From positions 1,023,501 to 1,087,500 of the forward strand of contig NZ_AP026867.1 of the NCBI RefSeq assembly GCF_026000115.1: 64,000 nucleotides of DNA, in the 5' to 3' direction. The DNA comes from Aureispira anguillae. Lineage in GTDB: Bacteria > Bacteroidota > Bacteroidia > Chitinophagales > Saprospiraceae. Positions 32,544-41,522 of this stretch are shown here, in pieces. How positions within the stretch are numbered: position 1 is the stretch's first letter; every line of letters starts with the position of its first letter. A program made the position numbers and the translations under genes. The notes below the pieces were generated by a model. It did not search any database. It was given only the letters and a program-made list of their open reading frames with translations, and had not been told where the DNA came from.

Positions 32544-33257
32544 TTATAGTCGGTTTTTATTGATAATACTTAATAAAACATCTTTGTAATTTTTGCCAAT
32601 CGGAATAATTTTCTTCTCAATTTGTATGGTATTCCCTTCAATAATTGAAATGTTTCCTAAATTGACAATAAACGATCGGTGAACTCGCATAAAAATATCA
32701 GAAGGCAATTTGATTTCTAAGCTTTTCATGGTTTGCAAGGTAACAACTCTACCGTTGGGGGTATGTAATATAACATAATCTTTTAGCCCTTCGATATAGT
32801 TGATTTCATCAAAACGAATTTTTATGAGCTTTTTGTCTGCTTTTACAAAAATGTAGTCCGAAGATTCTGTGCTAGAATCGACTGTAGGCTCATTTTCTTG
32901 CAATTGTTGCCCTTGCGCAACGGCTTTGTTTACAGCTTTTGCAAAACGATCTAATGAAATGGGTTTTAGCAGGTAGTCAACAACATTTAATTCGTAGCCA
33001 TCCATGGCATATTCGGAGTAAGCAGTTGTAAAAATAACCTGGGGTGGATTAGAGAGGGTTTTTAGAAAATCAATGCCAGAAATTTGGGGCATCTGAATGT
33101 CCAAAAACATTAGATCAACCGTTTTGCTATTTAATGCTTCAAAAGCTTCTACAGCATTATTGCATTTAGCAATAAGGTGGAGGGCTGGAAACTTACTGAT
33201 GTAAGTTTCTATAACTTCTTGGGCTAGGGGCTCGTCATCAACAATAATTACATTCAT
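32544..33257 (-). CDS. LytTR-family response regulator
   Basis: The protein is 237 residues long. The receiver domain (1-120) has VDDEP with the acidic pocket, the phospho-acceptor aspartate in LMFLDIQMPQISGIDFL, the threonine/serine in VIFTTAYSEYA and lysine in VVDYLLKPI. The C-terminal LytTR DNA-binding domain (about 140-237) has DYIFVKADKKLIKIRFDEI, YIEGLKDYVILHT and FMRVHRSFIVNL. It is paired with the sensor kinase gene 39 bases upstream. LytTR regulators bind direct repeats upstream of target genes; targets cannot be read here. Confidence 0.92.
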   Translation of the reverse strand: MNVIIVDDEPLAQEVIETYISKFPALHLIAKCNNAVEAFEALNSKTVDLMFLDIQMPQISGIDFLKTLSNPPQVIFTTAYSEYAMDGYELNVVDYLLKPISLDRFAKAVNKAVAQGQQLQENEPTVDSSTESSDYIFVKADKKLIKIRFDEINYIEGLKDYVILHTPNGRVVTLQTMKSLEIKLPSDIFMRVHRSFIVNLGNISIIEGNTIQIEKKIIPIGKNYKDVLLSIINKNRL

Positions 33258-33296
33258 TGTAGTCTGGATTTTATAGATGTATAAATGATTAGATCG

Positions 33297-34355
33297 TTAG
33301 CTTAGATTAATTTTTAGATTAACTAAATAAATATCGTCCGTTTCGTGAATATCTAATTTGTACTTATCAGGATAAATTAATTCTAATCGCCGTTTTACAT
33401 TTGTCAAACCAATTCCCCCTTGAAAATACCGTTCGTCTTTTTCGGTCGTCTTACTATTTTGGATTGTAAAATCTATGGTATTGTCCTCTATGTACAATAA
33501 GCACTCTACAAAACCTTGTGTAATACTTTGGCTTAAGCCGTGTTTAAAACTATTTTCCAAAAAGGTAATAAACAGCAGCGGGGCAATGGTATAATTGGCA
33601 GGACTATCTCCTGCGCATTCAAATTCTATTCTAGCCTTATCTCCATAACGGGTTCTTTCTAAAGCTAAGTAGTTTTGGATATAATTGATTTCTTGTTCTA
33701 AAGGTACCTTTTTTTCATTACTTTTATAAAGCATGTAACGCATCATTTCAGAAAGCCGCAAGACAATTTCGGGGGCTTTATCTGATTTTTTTAGGGTTAG
33801 TGCATATAAACTATTTAGGGTGTTAAAAAGAAAATGAGGGTTGATTTGCGATTTTAAAAAACTTAATTCAGATTGCAGGTTTTTGTTTTCTAAATCTTTT
33901 TGTACTGCTTGTTGAAAAAACCATTCTTTGATGATTTTTAGGATGGTACTGATTATCAAGGTCAAAAATAAAAGTATAAAATGACCATATTGCTTTTTTA
34001 GCAATTCAATCTGAGCATCTATATTGTCGTTGCCTGCAATGTTCCAATATAAACAAACCATTTCAATTGGCATCACAATAGCTGCCGTAAATAATAAGAG
34101 CAACAAATAGGATATAAATCGTTTTTTAGAAAGATAATTGGGGATTAGATATAGGTAATTGGTATAGACAATTAACATTAGAAAAAAAACGTGGATCAGT
34201 GTGTTGCGGAGAATGATAATAAAACTTTCTTCTCCACTGTCTAAGAACAACAACGTTAGAATATAAAAGAACCAAATAAGGCTATGATAAACAACTCTTT
34301 TTGAGATGAATTCATAGGTGTTTTTTAATCCATTTTGTGCAGCAAGTAATGACAT
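33297..34355 (-). CDS. LytS-type sensor histidine kinase
   Basis: The protein is 352 residues long. Four or five membrane segments in the N-terminal 135 residues form the sensor part. The His_kinase domain carries LSFLKSQINPHFLFNTLNSL (about 168-187) with the phosphorylated histidine and the IVLRLSEMMRYMLYKS box. The HATPase region shows LLFITFLENSFKHGL (N box) and GGIGLTNVKRRLELIY (G box). It phosphorylates the adjacent LytTR regulator. The signal sensed is unknown. Confidence 0.92.
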   Translation of the reverse strand: MSLLAAQNGLKNTYEFISKRVVYHSLIWFFYILTLLFLDSGEESFIIILRNTLIHVFFLMLIVYTNYLYLIPNYLSKKRFISYLLLLLFTAAIVMPIEMVCLYWNIAGNDNIDAQIELLKKQYGHFILLFLTLIISTILKIIKEWFFQQAVQKDLENKNLQSELSFLKSQINPHFLFNTLNSLYALTLKKSDKAPEIVLRLSEMMRYMLYKSNEKKVPLEQEINYIQNYLALERTRYGDKARIEFECAGDSPANYTIAPLLFITFLENSFKHGLSQSITQGFVECLLYIEDNTIDFTIQNSKTTEKDERYFQGGIGLTNVKRRLELIYPDKYKLDIHETDDIYLVNLKINLS

Positions 34356-34737
34356 AAATTAATTGAATGTGTGGTCCATTTATCAGATTGTCAGTCCCTA
34401 AGAATTAATAAATTTTGGGATTTATTACAATAATAAGATTTATTGCCCTAAATTTGTGCAAAATTAGACTAGACAGTATTCAAACCCGACTAAAATTATT
34501 TGATGAAATAAACGATTGAGGTAAGTACAAAGATAAATATAGTAGGCTAACATTTTGGTTAGTAGCTATATAGCTAGGGGTTTGCTATTTAGTGTGACGT
34601 TAAACTCATACTTTTTTTTTGATAGCTATCATCAACTAATATAAACTTAAATAGGGGGGATTTGATTTTCTTGCATCATTAGAATAGTTGTTATCAAAAC
34701 TCCTAAATTTTTATTCACTAAAAAATCATTATTACTA
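34356..34737. other. 382-base intergenic region
   Basis: Divergent region between the kinase gene and the cyclopropane-synthase-like gene. It contains a palindrome TAGCTATATAGCTA near 34566-34579 and a G6 run at 34655-34660. No clear promoter match or small gene is seen. Confidence 0.4.
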
Positions 34738-35973
34738 ATGAGAATTTCAGATTTTGTTGAAGTAAAAAATAGAAAATTAAAGCAGAGATATTCTGGCAAT
34801 AAAGTAGAAGCTGGACATTGGATAGAGGATTACCTAAATGGTGATATAGATATGAAAGGTGATTTCATGGATTTCATCAACAATATTAAAGAAGTATGTG
34901 AATTTAGCTTTGTAGGTCACCACTACAAGTTCTTTATTACTGAGTTCTTGCCAGAAATAATGAGCCATTCACAAAAAATGGATAAAGATACTATTTTGAG
35001 TCACTACGATGATCAAAATGATATTTTTAGATGGTTCTTAGGCCCAAGAATGGTTTACACTTCTGGTTACTATAAAACAGAAGACGAAACGTTAGAGCAA
35101 GCTCAGGACAACAAACTTGACTTGATCGCACAAAAAATGCAATTGAAAGAAGGAGAAAGCCTTTTAGATATTGGATGTGGTTGGGGAACTTTAGTTGCTC
35201 ACATGGCTAAGAACTACAACATGGATACTACTGGGGTAACGATTACTCCTCAACAAGCTGAGTGGGGAACAAGACTTATCAAAGAGAATGGAATGGAAGA
35301 TCAGTCTAGAATCCTTTTGATGGATTATAGAGATATTCCTCAAAGAAAATACGACAAAATTACTTGTTTGGAAATGGCTGAGCACGTAGGTGTTAAATAT
35401 TTCCAAAAATTTATGGAGCAAATTTATGATTTGCTTGAAGATGATGGAATTTTCTATTTGCAAATTGCTGCATTAAGAGAAAGAAAATCTTTATTGCGTG
35501 GACCAGACCAAGAAACAATCGTTTGGGGACTGTTCATGAACGAATATATCTTCCCTGGTGCAGATGCAAGTATGCCTGTAAGCTGGGATCTTAGAAGAAT
35601 AGAAAAAGCTGGATTTGAAATCAACACTGTTGAGAATGTTGGTATTCACTATAGCAAAACTATTGCTGCTTGGTATGACAACTGGATGTCTAATAAAGAC
35701 AAAGTACTTGAGAAATACGGACAAATGCAATTTAGAATGTATCAAGTATTCTTAGGATGGTCTACTAGAATTGCTGCAATTGGTGGATCTTCTGCTTATC
35801 AAATTATCTGTCATAAAAATATTAATCACGTTAAGAGAAATAGATACATTGGTCAAATTGCTCTAGGTGAAAATAAAAAGTTTCAAAATACAACTTCTGT
35901 AGATTCAAACTCTACGAGTGAGAAAATAATGGAGGAGTACGAAACAAGAAAGAAAAAAACAATGGTGAAATAA
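34738..35973 (+). CDS. Cyclopropane-fatty-acid-synthase-like S-adenosylmethionine methyltransferase
   Basis: The protein is 411 residues long. AdoMet motif I is LDIGCGWGTLVAHMA (about 143-157), followed by TTGVTITPQQAEWG and the family motif CLEMAEHVGVKYFQKF (about 211-226). These are the marks of the CFA synthase/mycolic acid methyltransferase family, which methylate unsaturated acyl chains of membrane phospholipids. The C-terminal part (STRIAAIGGSSAYQIICHK) also fits. A terminator follows. It may equally be an isomerase-like or methyl-branching member; the exact product cannot be told. Confidence 0.85.
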   Translation: MRISDFVEVKNRKLKQRYSGNKVEAGHWIEDYLNGDIDMKGDFMDFINNIKEVCEFSFVGHHYKFFITEFLPEIMSHSQKMDKDTILSHYDDQNDIFRWFLGPRMVYTSGYYKTEDETLEQAQDNKLDLIAQKMQLKEGESLLDIGCGWGTLVAHMAKNYNMDTTGVTITPQQAEWGTRLIKENGMEDQSRILLMDYRDIPQRKYDKITCLEMAEHVGVKYFQKFMEQIYDLLEDDGIFYLQIAALRERKSLLRGPDQETIVWGLFMNEYIFPGADASMPVSWDLRRIEKAGFEINTVENVGIHYSKTIAAWYDNWMSNKDKVLEKYGQMQFRMYQVFLGWSTRIAAIGGSSAYQIICHKNINHVKRNRYIGQIALGENKKFQNTTSVDSNSTSEKIMEEYETRKKKTMVK

Positions 35974-35998
35974 GTATTCTTTTCACTAAAAAATATAA

Positions 35999-36026
35999 AG
36001 GAGCGACATTTGTTGCTCCTTTTTTT
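35999..36026 (+). terminator. Intrinsic terminator
   Basis: AGGAGCGAC pairs with GTTGCTCCT (one G-T pair) across a 4-base loop, followed by a run of T. It ends the cyclopropane-synthase-like gene. Confidence 0.85.
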
Positions 36027-36087
36027 GTTCAACAAAAACTATGCTTGAGCAACGTTCTGTATTTTTAGAACAAGACAATAAAAAATA

Positions 36088-36834
36088 ATGAAGCACCCAA
36101 GAGATCAATTTTTGACCATTTATGGTCGCAAACCTGTTTTAGAAATTTTGCAAGATGAAAAGCTAAACATTGCTAAGGTGTTTATTGCTAAAAAAGCAAA
36201 AGCAGATATTATTAAGAATATTCTTGCTGCTTGTGAGCGTAGAGGGATAGAAGTCCTTCGAATGGATGCTGCACAAGTTTCTAGGATGTCAAAACACCCT
36301 AAACAGGATCAAGGGGTAGCTGCGGATATTCATACTCCTCAAATGGACGATGCTTTGCATTTTTTGGAAGAACACCAAAGTGAAAAACTTCAACTTATTG
36401 CATTGGACGGAATTACAACGCCTGCTAATGTGGGAATGATTATTCGATCTTGTACGGCTTTGGGGATAGATGGAATTATTTTGCCCCGAAAAGGATGTGC
36501 TAAATTGAATGCTTTGGTGATTAAAGCTTCTGCTGGTGTGGTGTTCAAAAGTAAAATACTAAAGTGTGAACGACTTAGTCCTGTACTTAAAAAAGCGCAG
36601 CAATTAGGATTTGCTATTTATGGCTTGTCTGGCGAAAAGGGAAGTAATATTTATACCGAAAATTTTGCACCTCAAAGCCTTTTTGTAATGGGCAATGAAA
36701 CGGCTGGCGTCTCGCCTCAAACAGAAGCATTGACCAATCAACACTTGTTTATTCCTATGGCGAATGGTGTGGAGTCGCTTAATGTGGCTTGTGCTGCTAC
36801 TGTGGTGGCTTCTGAAATTATGCGTAGGAAATAA
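36088..36834 (+). CDS. SpoU/TrmH-family RNA 2'-O-methyltransferase (RlmB type)
   Basis: The protein is 248 residues long. The N-terminal substrate-binding domain (YGRKPVLEILQDEKLNIAKV) and the C-terminal SPOUT knot are both present, with the three motifs ANVGMIIRSCTALGIDGIIL, SLFVMGNETAGVSPQT and IPMANGVESLNVACAATVVA. These enzymes methylate the 2'-OH of ribose in rRNA or tRNA; the N-terminal domain points to the RlmB branch (23S rRNA G2251). Its stop lies 2 bases from the stop of the convergent cassette gene. Confidence 0.88.
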   Translation: MKHPRDQFLTIYGRKPVLEILQDEKLNIAKVFIAKKAKADIIKNILAACERRGIEVLRMDAAQVSRMSKHPKQDQGVAADIHTPQMDDALHFLEEHQSEKLQLIALDGITTPANVGMIIRSCTALGIDGIILPRKGCAKLNALVIKASAGVVFKSKILKCERLSPVLKKAQQLGFAIYGLSGEKGSNIYTENFAPQSLFVMGNETAGVSPQTEALTNQHLFIPMANGVESLNVACAATVVASEIMRRK

Positions 36835-36836
36835 AT

Positions 36837-37418
36837 TTAGCTAAATACTTGATCAAAATTTCCAGCAGGTATTAACTCAATCTGACCAAATTTAAAATAT
36901 TCATATTTGTACATAAGTGGAAGTATTGAATATCGCCATTGTACAAACTCTCTAGAAGTACACCCTAAAACAAAGTAAAACTTTTTATTACAGGCGTTAC
37001 TAACAAAATAAGGATAGAAGTCTTTGTCCATATCAAGCTGTTGAGCAATATCTAATAGTAAAAAAGTACTATCTAATATTTTTTTATCTGCCCTAAATTG
37101 AGTTTTAAAAACATATTCTACCAAATCTTTTGCCCCTTGGGAAGTTGGGGCTTTCTTTAATTGCTCTAATTCTTGAATTAGAGAGACAATTTCTTTCATC
37201 TCTATAAAAGAAATTTTGTCCTTGTTAGGTTCAATAAGTAAAGCATCACAAGATTTGGGTATTGTTTTAATGGCAGTATTTTTACAATAAATATTTTTTA
37301 CAGCGTCAAAATCAATCACTTGTTTGGAAGAAGGACAACAAGATTTGTCAAGTGCTTTAATTTCACTGACAAGATGTAATTGACTATTGGTTAATAATTG
37401 GATAAACTTTTTGAGCAT
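36837..37418 (-). CDS. Small protein with PD-(D/E)XK-like motif, partner of the ATPase (193 aa)
   Basis: The stretch CDALLIEPNKDKISFIEMKE (about 59-78) has the spacing of a PD-(D/E)XK nuclease core: an acid, a turn, a strand, then E-x-K. Helices rich in charged residues follow. There are several cysteines (CCPSS, YCKN, CTSRE). The gene begins 9 bases after the stop of the ATPase gene, so they form a two-gene operon. In other systems such ATPase-plus-nuclease pairs act against phages (for example Septu with an HNH nuclease). A nuclease effector is my inference; I do not recognise a named family. Confidence 0.55.
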   Translation of the reverse strand: MLKKFIQLLTNSQLHLVSEIKALDKSCCPSSKQVIDFDAVKNIYCKNTAIKTIPKSCDALLIEPNKDKISFIEMKEIVSLIQELEQLKKAPTSQGAKDLVEYVFKTQFRADKKILDSTFLLLDIAQQLDMDKDFYPYFVSNACNKKFYFVLGCTSREFVQWRYSILPLMYKYEYFKFGQIELIPAGNFDQVFS

Positions 37419-37427
37419 GGGAAGTGA

Positions 37428-38657
37428 TTATTTGTCAACAATAAGTTTAAGCATTGGAGCTGCAAATTTGTCAAATAGTGCCTCTAAATTTTGAGTGACA
37501 TCTTTAAATGTGCTGCCTTTTTCTCCCATTTCACCTAGATAGAAATAGGTCTTATCGTCAATTTTAGCTTTGTCAGAATAGACTTTTAGTGCTTCTACAA
37601 AATAAGGGCTATGGGAAGTTACAATTACAGGGATATTATGTTTAACTAATTCGATTAATAATTTGGCATATTCTAGTTGCCATTCTGGGTGTAAGTGGAC
37701 TTCTGGCTCATCGATCACTAGAATTGAATTAGGGCGTATATGCTCTCCTGCCAATAGTAGCTGAATGATTCCAAAACTTTTAATTCCTGAGGCAACATTG
37801 TTAATGTTGTAGCTATTGTTTGATTTGTCTTTATACAGGACTTGGTTTCCATCAATAGTCAATTGTCCATTGATGGTTTTTATAATAGAATCATATAAAG
37901 GGTTGTTGGTAGGGGTATCATAACTACCTTCAACTAGTTTCCGAACTAAGTCTAATATATATGCAGGTAATAATCGAGATTGTTTTTCAGAAAAAGCTAA
38001 ACTATCTCTAATATAACTAACTAAGGATAGTATGATAGGTGTTTCTATTAAAGTAATATCCTTATAAAGAATATTAGTATTGATCAGAGAACTCGTTTTA
38101 TTTTCTTTAACTTCTATAGCTAATACTTTTGTTGCATTTGTTGAAAAAGTTAACTCACCTAAACTTGTTGGGTTTGAAACACTATTATATTGCTCTTTAA
38201 ATACAGATTTAATAAAGAAATCAAATAAACCTTTAAATGTTGACGTTGTATCTCTATTTTTTATGCTACTTATAAGTTCTTGTATACTATCATTTTTTAT
38301 TAATTGTGGAAAATTTTGCTCAATATCCTTAATACTGCTTAAAATATGAAGCCTGAAGGTAATTGGGTCTTGCTCATTAAATAGTAAATGATATTGCCTT
38401 TGTAAAATAAAGTGTGCAAACTTTTTGGTGCGATCTATATTATTGATTGAATCTAATAAGCCTTGAAATAGTTTTCGACTAGCCCAGTCTAAACTAATGT
38501 CACTATTTAGATTCATATTCATTGCCTTCACCCCACTATAAATAGCTTTCCCAATATAAGACTTACCCACACTATTATGACCTGCAATAACTGTTAATCC
38601 ACCAATATTAATTTCAGCAGATTCAACCAAACCTATATTTTTTAGAGTAACTTTCAT
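37428..38657 (-). CDS. OLD/ABC-type ATPase of a putative two-gene defence cassette
   Basis: The protein is 409 residues long. Walker A VIAGHNSVGKSYIGKA (about 24-39), ABC signature-like NNVASGIKSFGIIQLLL (about 287-303), Walker B SILVIDEPEVHLHPEW (about 311-326) and switch histidine VIVTSHSPYFVEAL (about 341-354) are all present. This is the AAA_15/AAA_21 layout of ABC-type ATPases in OLD, Septu, PARIS and retron systems, with a long variable insert instead of a TOPRIM domain. It lacks membrane segments. It is inserted between the SpoU methyltransferase gene and ccmB, which suggests acquisition as a module. Confidence 0.8.
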   Translation of the reverse strand: MKVTLKNIGLVESAEINIGGLTVIAGHNSVGKSYIGKAIYSGVKAMNMNLNSDISLDWASRKLFQGLLDSINNIDRTKKFAHFILQRQYHLLFNEQDPITFRLHILSSIKDIEQNFPQLIKNDSIQELISSIKNRDTTSTFKGLFDFFIKSVFKEQYNSVSNPTSLGELTFSTNATKVLAIEVKENKTSSLINTNILYKDITLIETPIILSLVSYIRDSLAFSEKQSRLLPAYILDLVRKLVEGSYDTPTNNPLYDSIIKTINGQLTIDGNQVLYKDKSNNSYNINNVASGIKSFGIIQLLLAGEHIRPNSILVIDEPEVHLHPEWQLEYAKLLIELVKHNIPVIVTSHSPYFVEALKVYSDKAKIDDKTYFYLGEMGEKGSTFKDVTQNLEALFDKFAAPMLKLIVDK

Positions 38658-38790
38658 ATGTGTATAGATTACTTGGGTTTAGTAAATGATACAGAATAAC
38701 AAAGATATAGTTTTAAAGAAACTAAATTCTTTTTAATAACAAAAGAAATTGTTTAGGATATTTAAAAGTAGATAATTGTAGTAATTTTCC

Positions 38791-39453
38791 CTAATCTCGC
38801 CACAAAAAGGGAAACAAAATAAAGGACAACGCCCCTAAAATTACATCAAGGCACACCAAGATAAGCATATCCTGATAATAGGCGGTATCTGTCATCAAAC
38901 CCACTGCGATTTTGGTCAAGCGCATCAAAGTCATTAGCATGGGAATAATAACAGGAAAGCTAAGAATTGCCATTAGGGTGGCGCTTTGGTTGGCTTTGGC
39001 AGAAATGGCCGATATAAAAGTAAAGGTAATTGAAAAACCAACTGCTCCAAGTGCCAATATTTGATAAAAAAGAAGGCTGTTTTGGACGGGGTTGCCCACC
39101 ACTACGGAGAAAACACCAAAGGCCAAAAAACAAATCGCTAAGAGCAATAGCCCATTGTAAATCATTTTTGATAAAATGACCGAAGATGGATTTGATAGCG
39201 AATAATAGTAGAGTTGTCGCCTTGGGCTCTCTTGCACAAAACTTTTGGCAATGGCATTCACAGAGGCAAAAAGGACAATGATCCAAAATAAGGCTGCCCA
39301 GACCGCTCCTCCAACTTGCTGTCCTAGTGTGATGTATACAACAAATACAGTAGAAATAACATACAAAAGAATGCCGCTAATAGCATATTTTTGACGCAAT
39401 TCTAAACGAACTTCTTTGAGCAGTAAATGTTTGGTTTCAGTTAGTATATTCAT
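38791..39453 (-). CDS. ccmB: Heme exporter membrane component CcmB
   Basis: The protein is 220 residues long with six hydrophobic segments and the CcmB pattern: KEVRLELRQKYAISGILLYV at the start, then LFWIIVLFASVNAIAKSFVQE and a conserved GxxSRQ-like region LSNPSSVILSKMIYNGLLL. CcmB is the membrane part of the ABC transporter that supplies heme for cytochrome c maturation. The ATPase gene (ccmA) is not beside it in this window. Tandem cytochromes c occur at 59-60 kb. Confidence 0.86.
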   Translation of the reverse strand: MNILTETKHLLLKEVRLELRQKYAISGILLYVISTVFVVYITLGQQVGGAVWAALFWIIVLFASVNAIAKSFVQESPRRQLYYYSLSNPSSVILSKMIYNGLLLLAICFLAFGVFSVVVGNPVQNSLLFYQILALGAVGFSITFTFISAISAKANQSATLMAILSFPVIIPMLMTLMRLTKIAVGLMTDTAYYQDMLILVCLDVILGALSFILFPFLWRD

Positions 39454-39620
39454 AATTGCGACAAAATTAGCATTATTTATTAATTTTAGGATAAGTAAGT
39501 AGGTAAAATTGATTACGCATTAAATTTAATTGTCATCGCTATTCGCTCCCTTATTTTGTTTGTGTGCAGCATTTATGCTAGTGAGCATTGTATGAATGAG
39601 CTTTTCTAATAAGAAAGACA

Positions 39621-41498
39621 ATGGAAGGATATTTTAATATAAAAGTAAAGTTTGTCATCGTGGTATTGATTGGGGTGCTAATATATGTGAGTTACCTCTA
39701 TCGTTTCCAGGAACGACCTCAAAATCCATTTCTGTTGAGCATAGATTGTACTGCTCAGGAAATAGAGGAAGGAACGACAAAGGCTAATTTGTTTTTTGAA
39801 CGGTATTTTGAAAAAAAGCTGCGTCAGAACCCAGAACAACAAAGCCGATTGGGCATTGCCGATAATAATAAGAAATGGACATCTATGACAGAGGGGTATT
39901 ATCGGGCTGTTTATTTAGAAAATCAAGATGACTTAACCTTTCTCAAGGATAGTATTTTAGCAGATGGTTGTTTGACAAAGGAAGCTCAATTAAATGCTCA
40001 GTTGCTAAAGCATAACCTCCAATTGGAAATAGAAGGGGAGTCCTATCGTTATTATAATTACCTAGTTAATCCAGTGGATGGAGTACAGCTTCAAGTTCTT
40101 GATCTACTAATTAATGCTCATCCTATAGAACAAGAACAGGATGCAAATGCTTATATTGCTAGGGTACGTGCTGTTCCTCAAAAAATAAATCATTTGATTC
40201 AACAATTAGAAATCAGAGCAAAAAAAGCGATTGTATTGCCCAAGTCTTTGTTTCCTGAGGTGTTGACGTTTATCCAGCATGAAATTATTGGTAAGGGGCT
40301 TAATGGGAAAGGACAACACCTTATTGAGGTCGATTTTTACCAAAAACTAGAAGGGTTATCCAGTGCTCAAACGACTAAGGAGGAACTGAAATTGGACTTA
40401 AGACAGGCACTAGAACAACAGTTTATTCCTGCTTATAAACGTTTGTACAAGTATTTATTGGAATTAGAAGATCAGGCGGAAATGGATGAAGGGGTATGGC
40501 GTTTAGAAAATGGAGCAGCGTTTTATCAGTATAAGCTTAAAGAGCAGACCACAACAGAACTGACAGCAGATGAAATTTATAACTTAGGATTGGATGAGGT
40601 AGCAAGGATTCAAGAAGCTTTAGAATTGTTGTTGGATAGTTTAGGGCATCAAGGAACGTTGCAAGCTTTTTTTAAAGAAATCAAAAATAATAAGGCGTTT
40701 TATTATTCAGAAGATAAGCAAGGGAAAAAGGATTGTTTGGAAGATATTCAGAAAACTATAGCTGCTATAAAACCTACATTGGAGTCTTTCTTTATGGCAA
40801 TGCCTAATTCTGAATTTGACCAAACGATTGTAAACCAATTTAGGACAATGGCCGATAGTCCGTCCTTGTATCGACTACCAACTTTGGTTCCGCTCTATTC
40901 CAAAAATAATTTGATGGATGCTCCCAATTTAATGCAGATTCCGAAGTTTCAACTGGAAGCATTGGTCTATCATAAGGCTATTCCTGGGCGTTTTATGCAG
41001 TTAGCAATGGCAAAAGAGAAAGGGCATTGGCCACAGTTTCGTCGCATGGATGCTTCAACGGCTCATCTAAGCGGTTGGGGAGTTTATGCAGCATATTTGG
41101 CTAAAGAAATGGGGGGCTACCAAGATATTTATACTGATTTTGGACGTTTGACCATGGAACTTTGGTGGGCTTGTTGTTTGGTGGTAGATGTAGGAATTCA
41201 TCAAAAACAATGGAATCGCCAACAGGCAATTGATTATTATAAGGAGCATACTTTAAGCAAGGAGATTGACTGTATTAAAATGGTAGAACGACAACTTATA
41301 TCGCCTGCCGAAGCAACGGCTTTTGAGGTTGGAATGATTACAATTTTAGAATTAAAGAAAAGAGCTCAAAATGAATTGGGCGATCAGTTTGACATTCGTG
41401 AATTTCACGAGGTTTTATTAACCAATGGGGGAGTGCCACTTGGTATTTTGCAGGATTTGGTAGATGATTATATACAGCGTAAAATGCAGGAAAGTTAG
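39621..41498 (+). CDS. DUF885 family protein with degraded metal site
   Basis: The protein is 625 residues long, with an N-terminal membrane anchor at about 8-26. The C-terminal half clearly belongs to DUF885 (TADEIYNLGLDEVARIQEAL; GRLTMELWWACCLVVDVGIH; WNRQQAIDYY). In the family the zinc site reads HEaiPGHhlQ and later EGWA. Here the same places read HKAIPGRFMQ and SGWG, so the glutamate, the second histidine and the later glutamate are all replaced, and the usual R in the RLVVDTG segment is C. As a peptidase-like enzyme it is probably inactive. It may be a scaffold or a pseudoenzyme partner of an active homologue elsewhere. Confidence 0.8.
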   Translation: MEGYFNIKVKFVIVVLIGVLIYVSYLYRFQERPQNPFLLSIDCTAQEIEEGTTKANLFFERYFEKKLRQNPEQQSRLGIADNNKKWTSMTEGYYRAVYLENQDDLTFLKDSILADGCLTKEAQLNAQLLKHNLQLEIEGESYRYYNYLVNPVDGVQLQVLDLLINAHPIEQEQDANAYIARVRAVPQKINHLIQQLEIRAKKAIVLPKSLFPEVLTFIQHEIIGKGLNGKGQHLIEVDFYQKLEGLSSAQTTKEELKLDLRQALEQQFIPAYKRLYKYLLELEDQAEMDEGVWRLENGAAFYQYKLKEQTTTELTADEIYNLGLDEVARIQEALELLLDSLGHQGTLQAFFKEIKNNKAFYYSEDKQGKKDCLEDIQKTIAAIKPTLESFFMAMPNSEFDQTIVNQFRTMADSPSLYRLPTLVPLYSKNNLMDAPNLMQIPKFQLEALVYHKAIPGRFMQLAMAKEKGHWPQFRRMDASTAHLSGWGVYAAYLAKEMGGYQDIYTDFGRLTMELWWACCLVVDVGIHQKQWNRQQAIDYYKEHTLSKEIDCIKMVERQLISPAEATAFEVGMITILELKKRAQNELGDQFDIREFHEVLLTNGGVPLGILQDLVDDYIQRKMQES

Positions 41499-41522
41499 GT
41501 TAAGCAACCTTTTTACTTATAA

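Noticed and set aside
37428-38657. PARIS or OLD-type single gene
   Set aside because: No TOPRIM domain is present in the ATPase, and the partner lacks the motifs I would expect of the PARIS effector.
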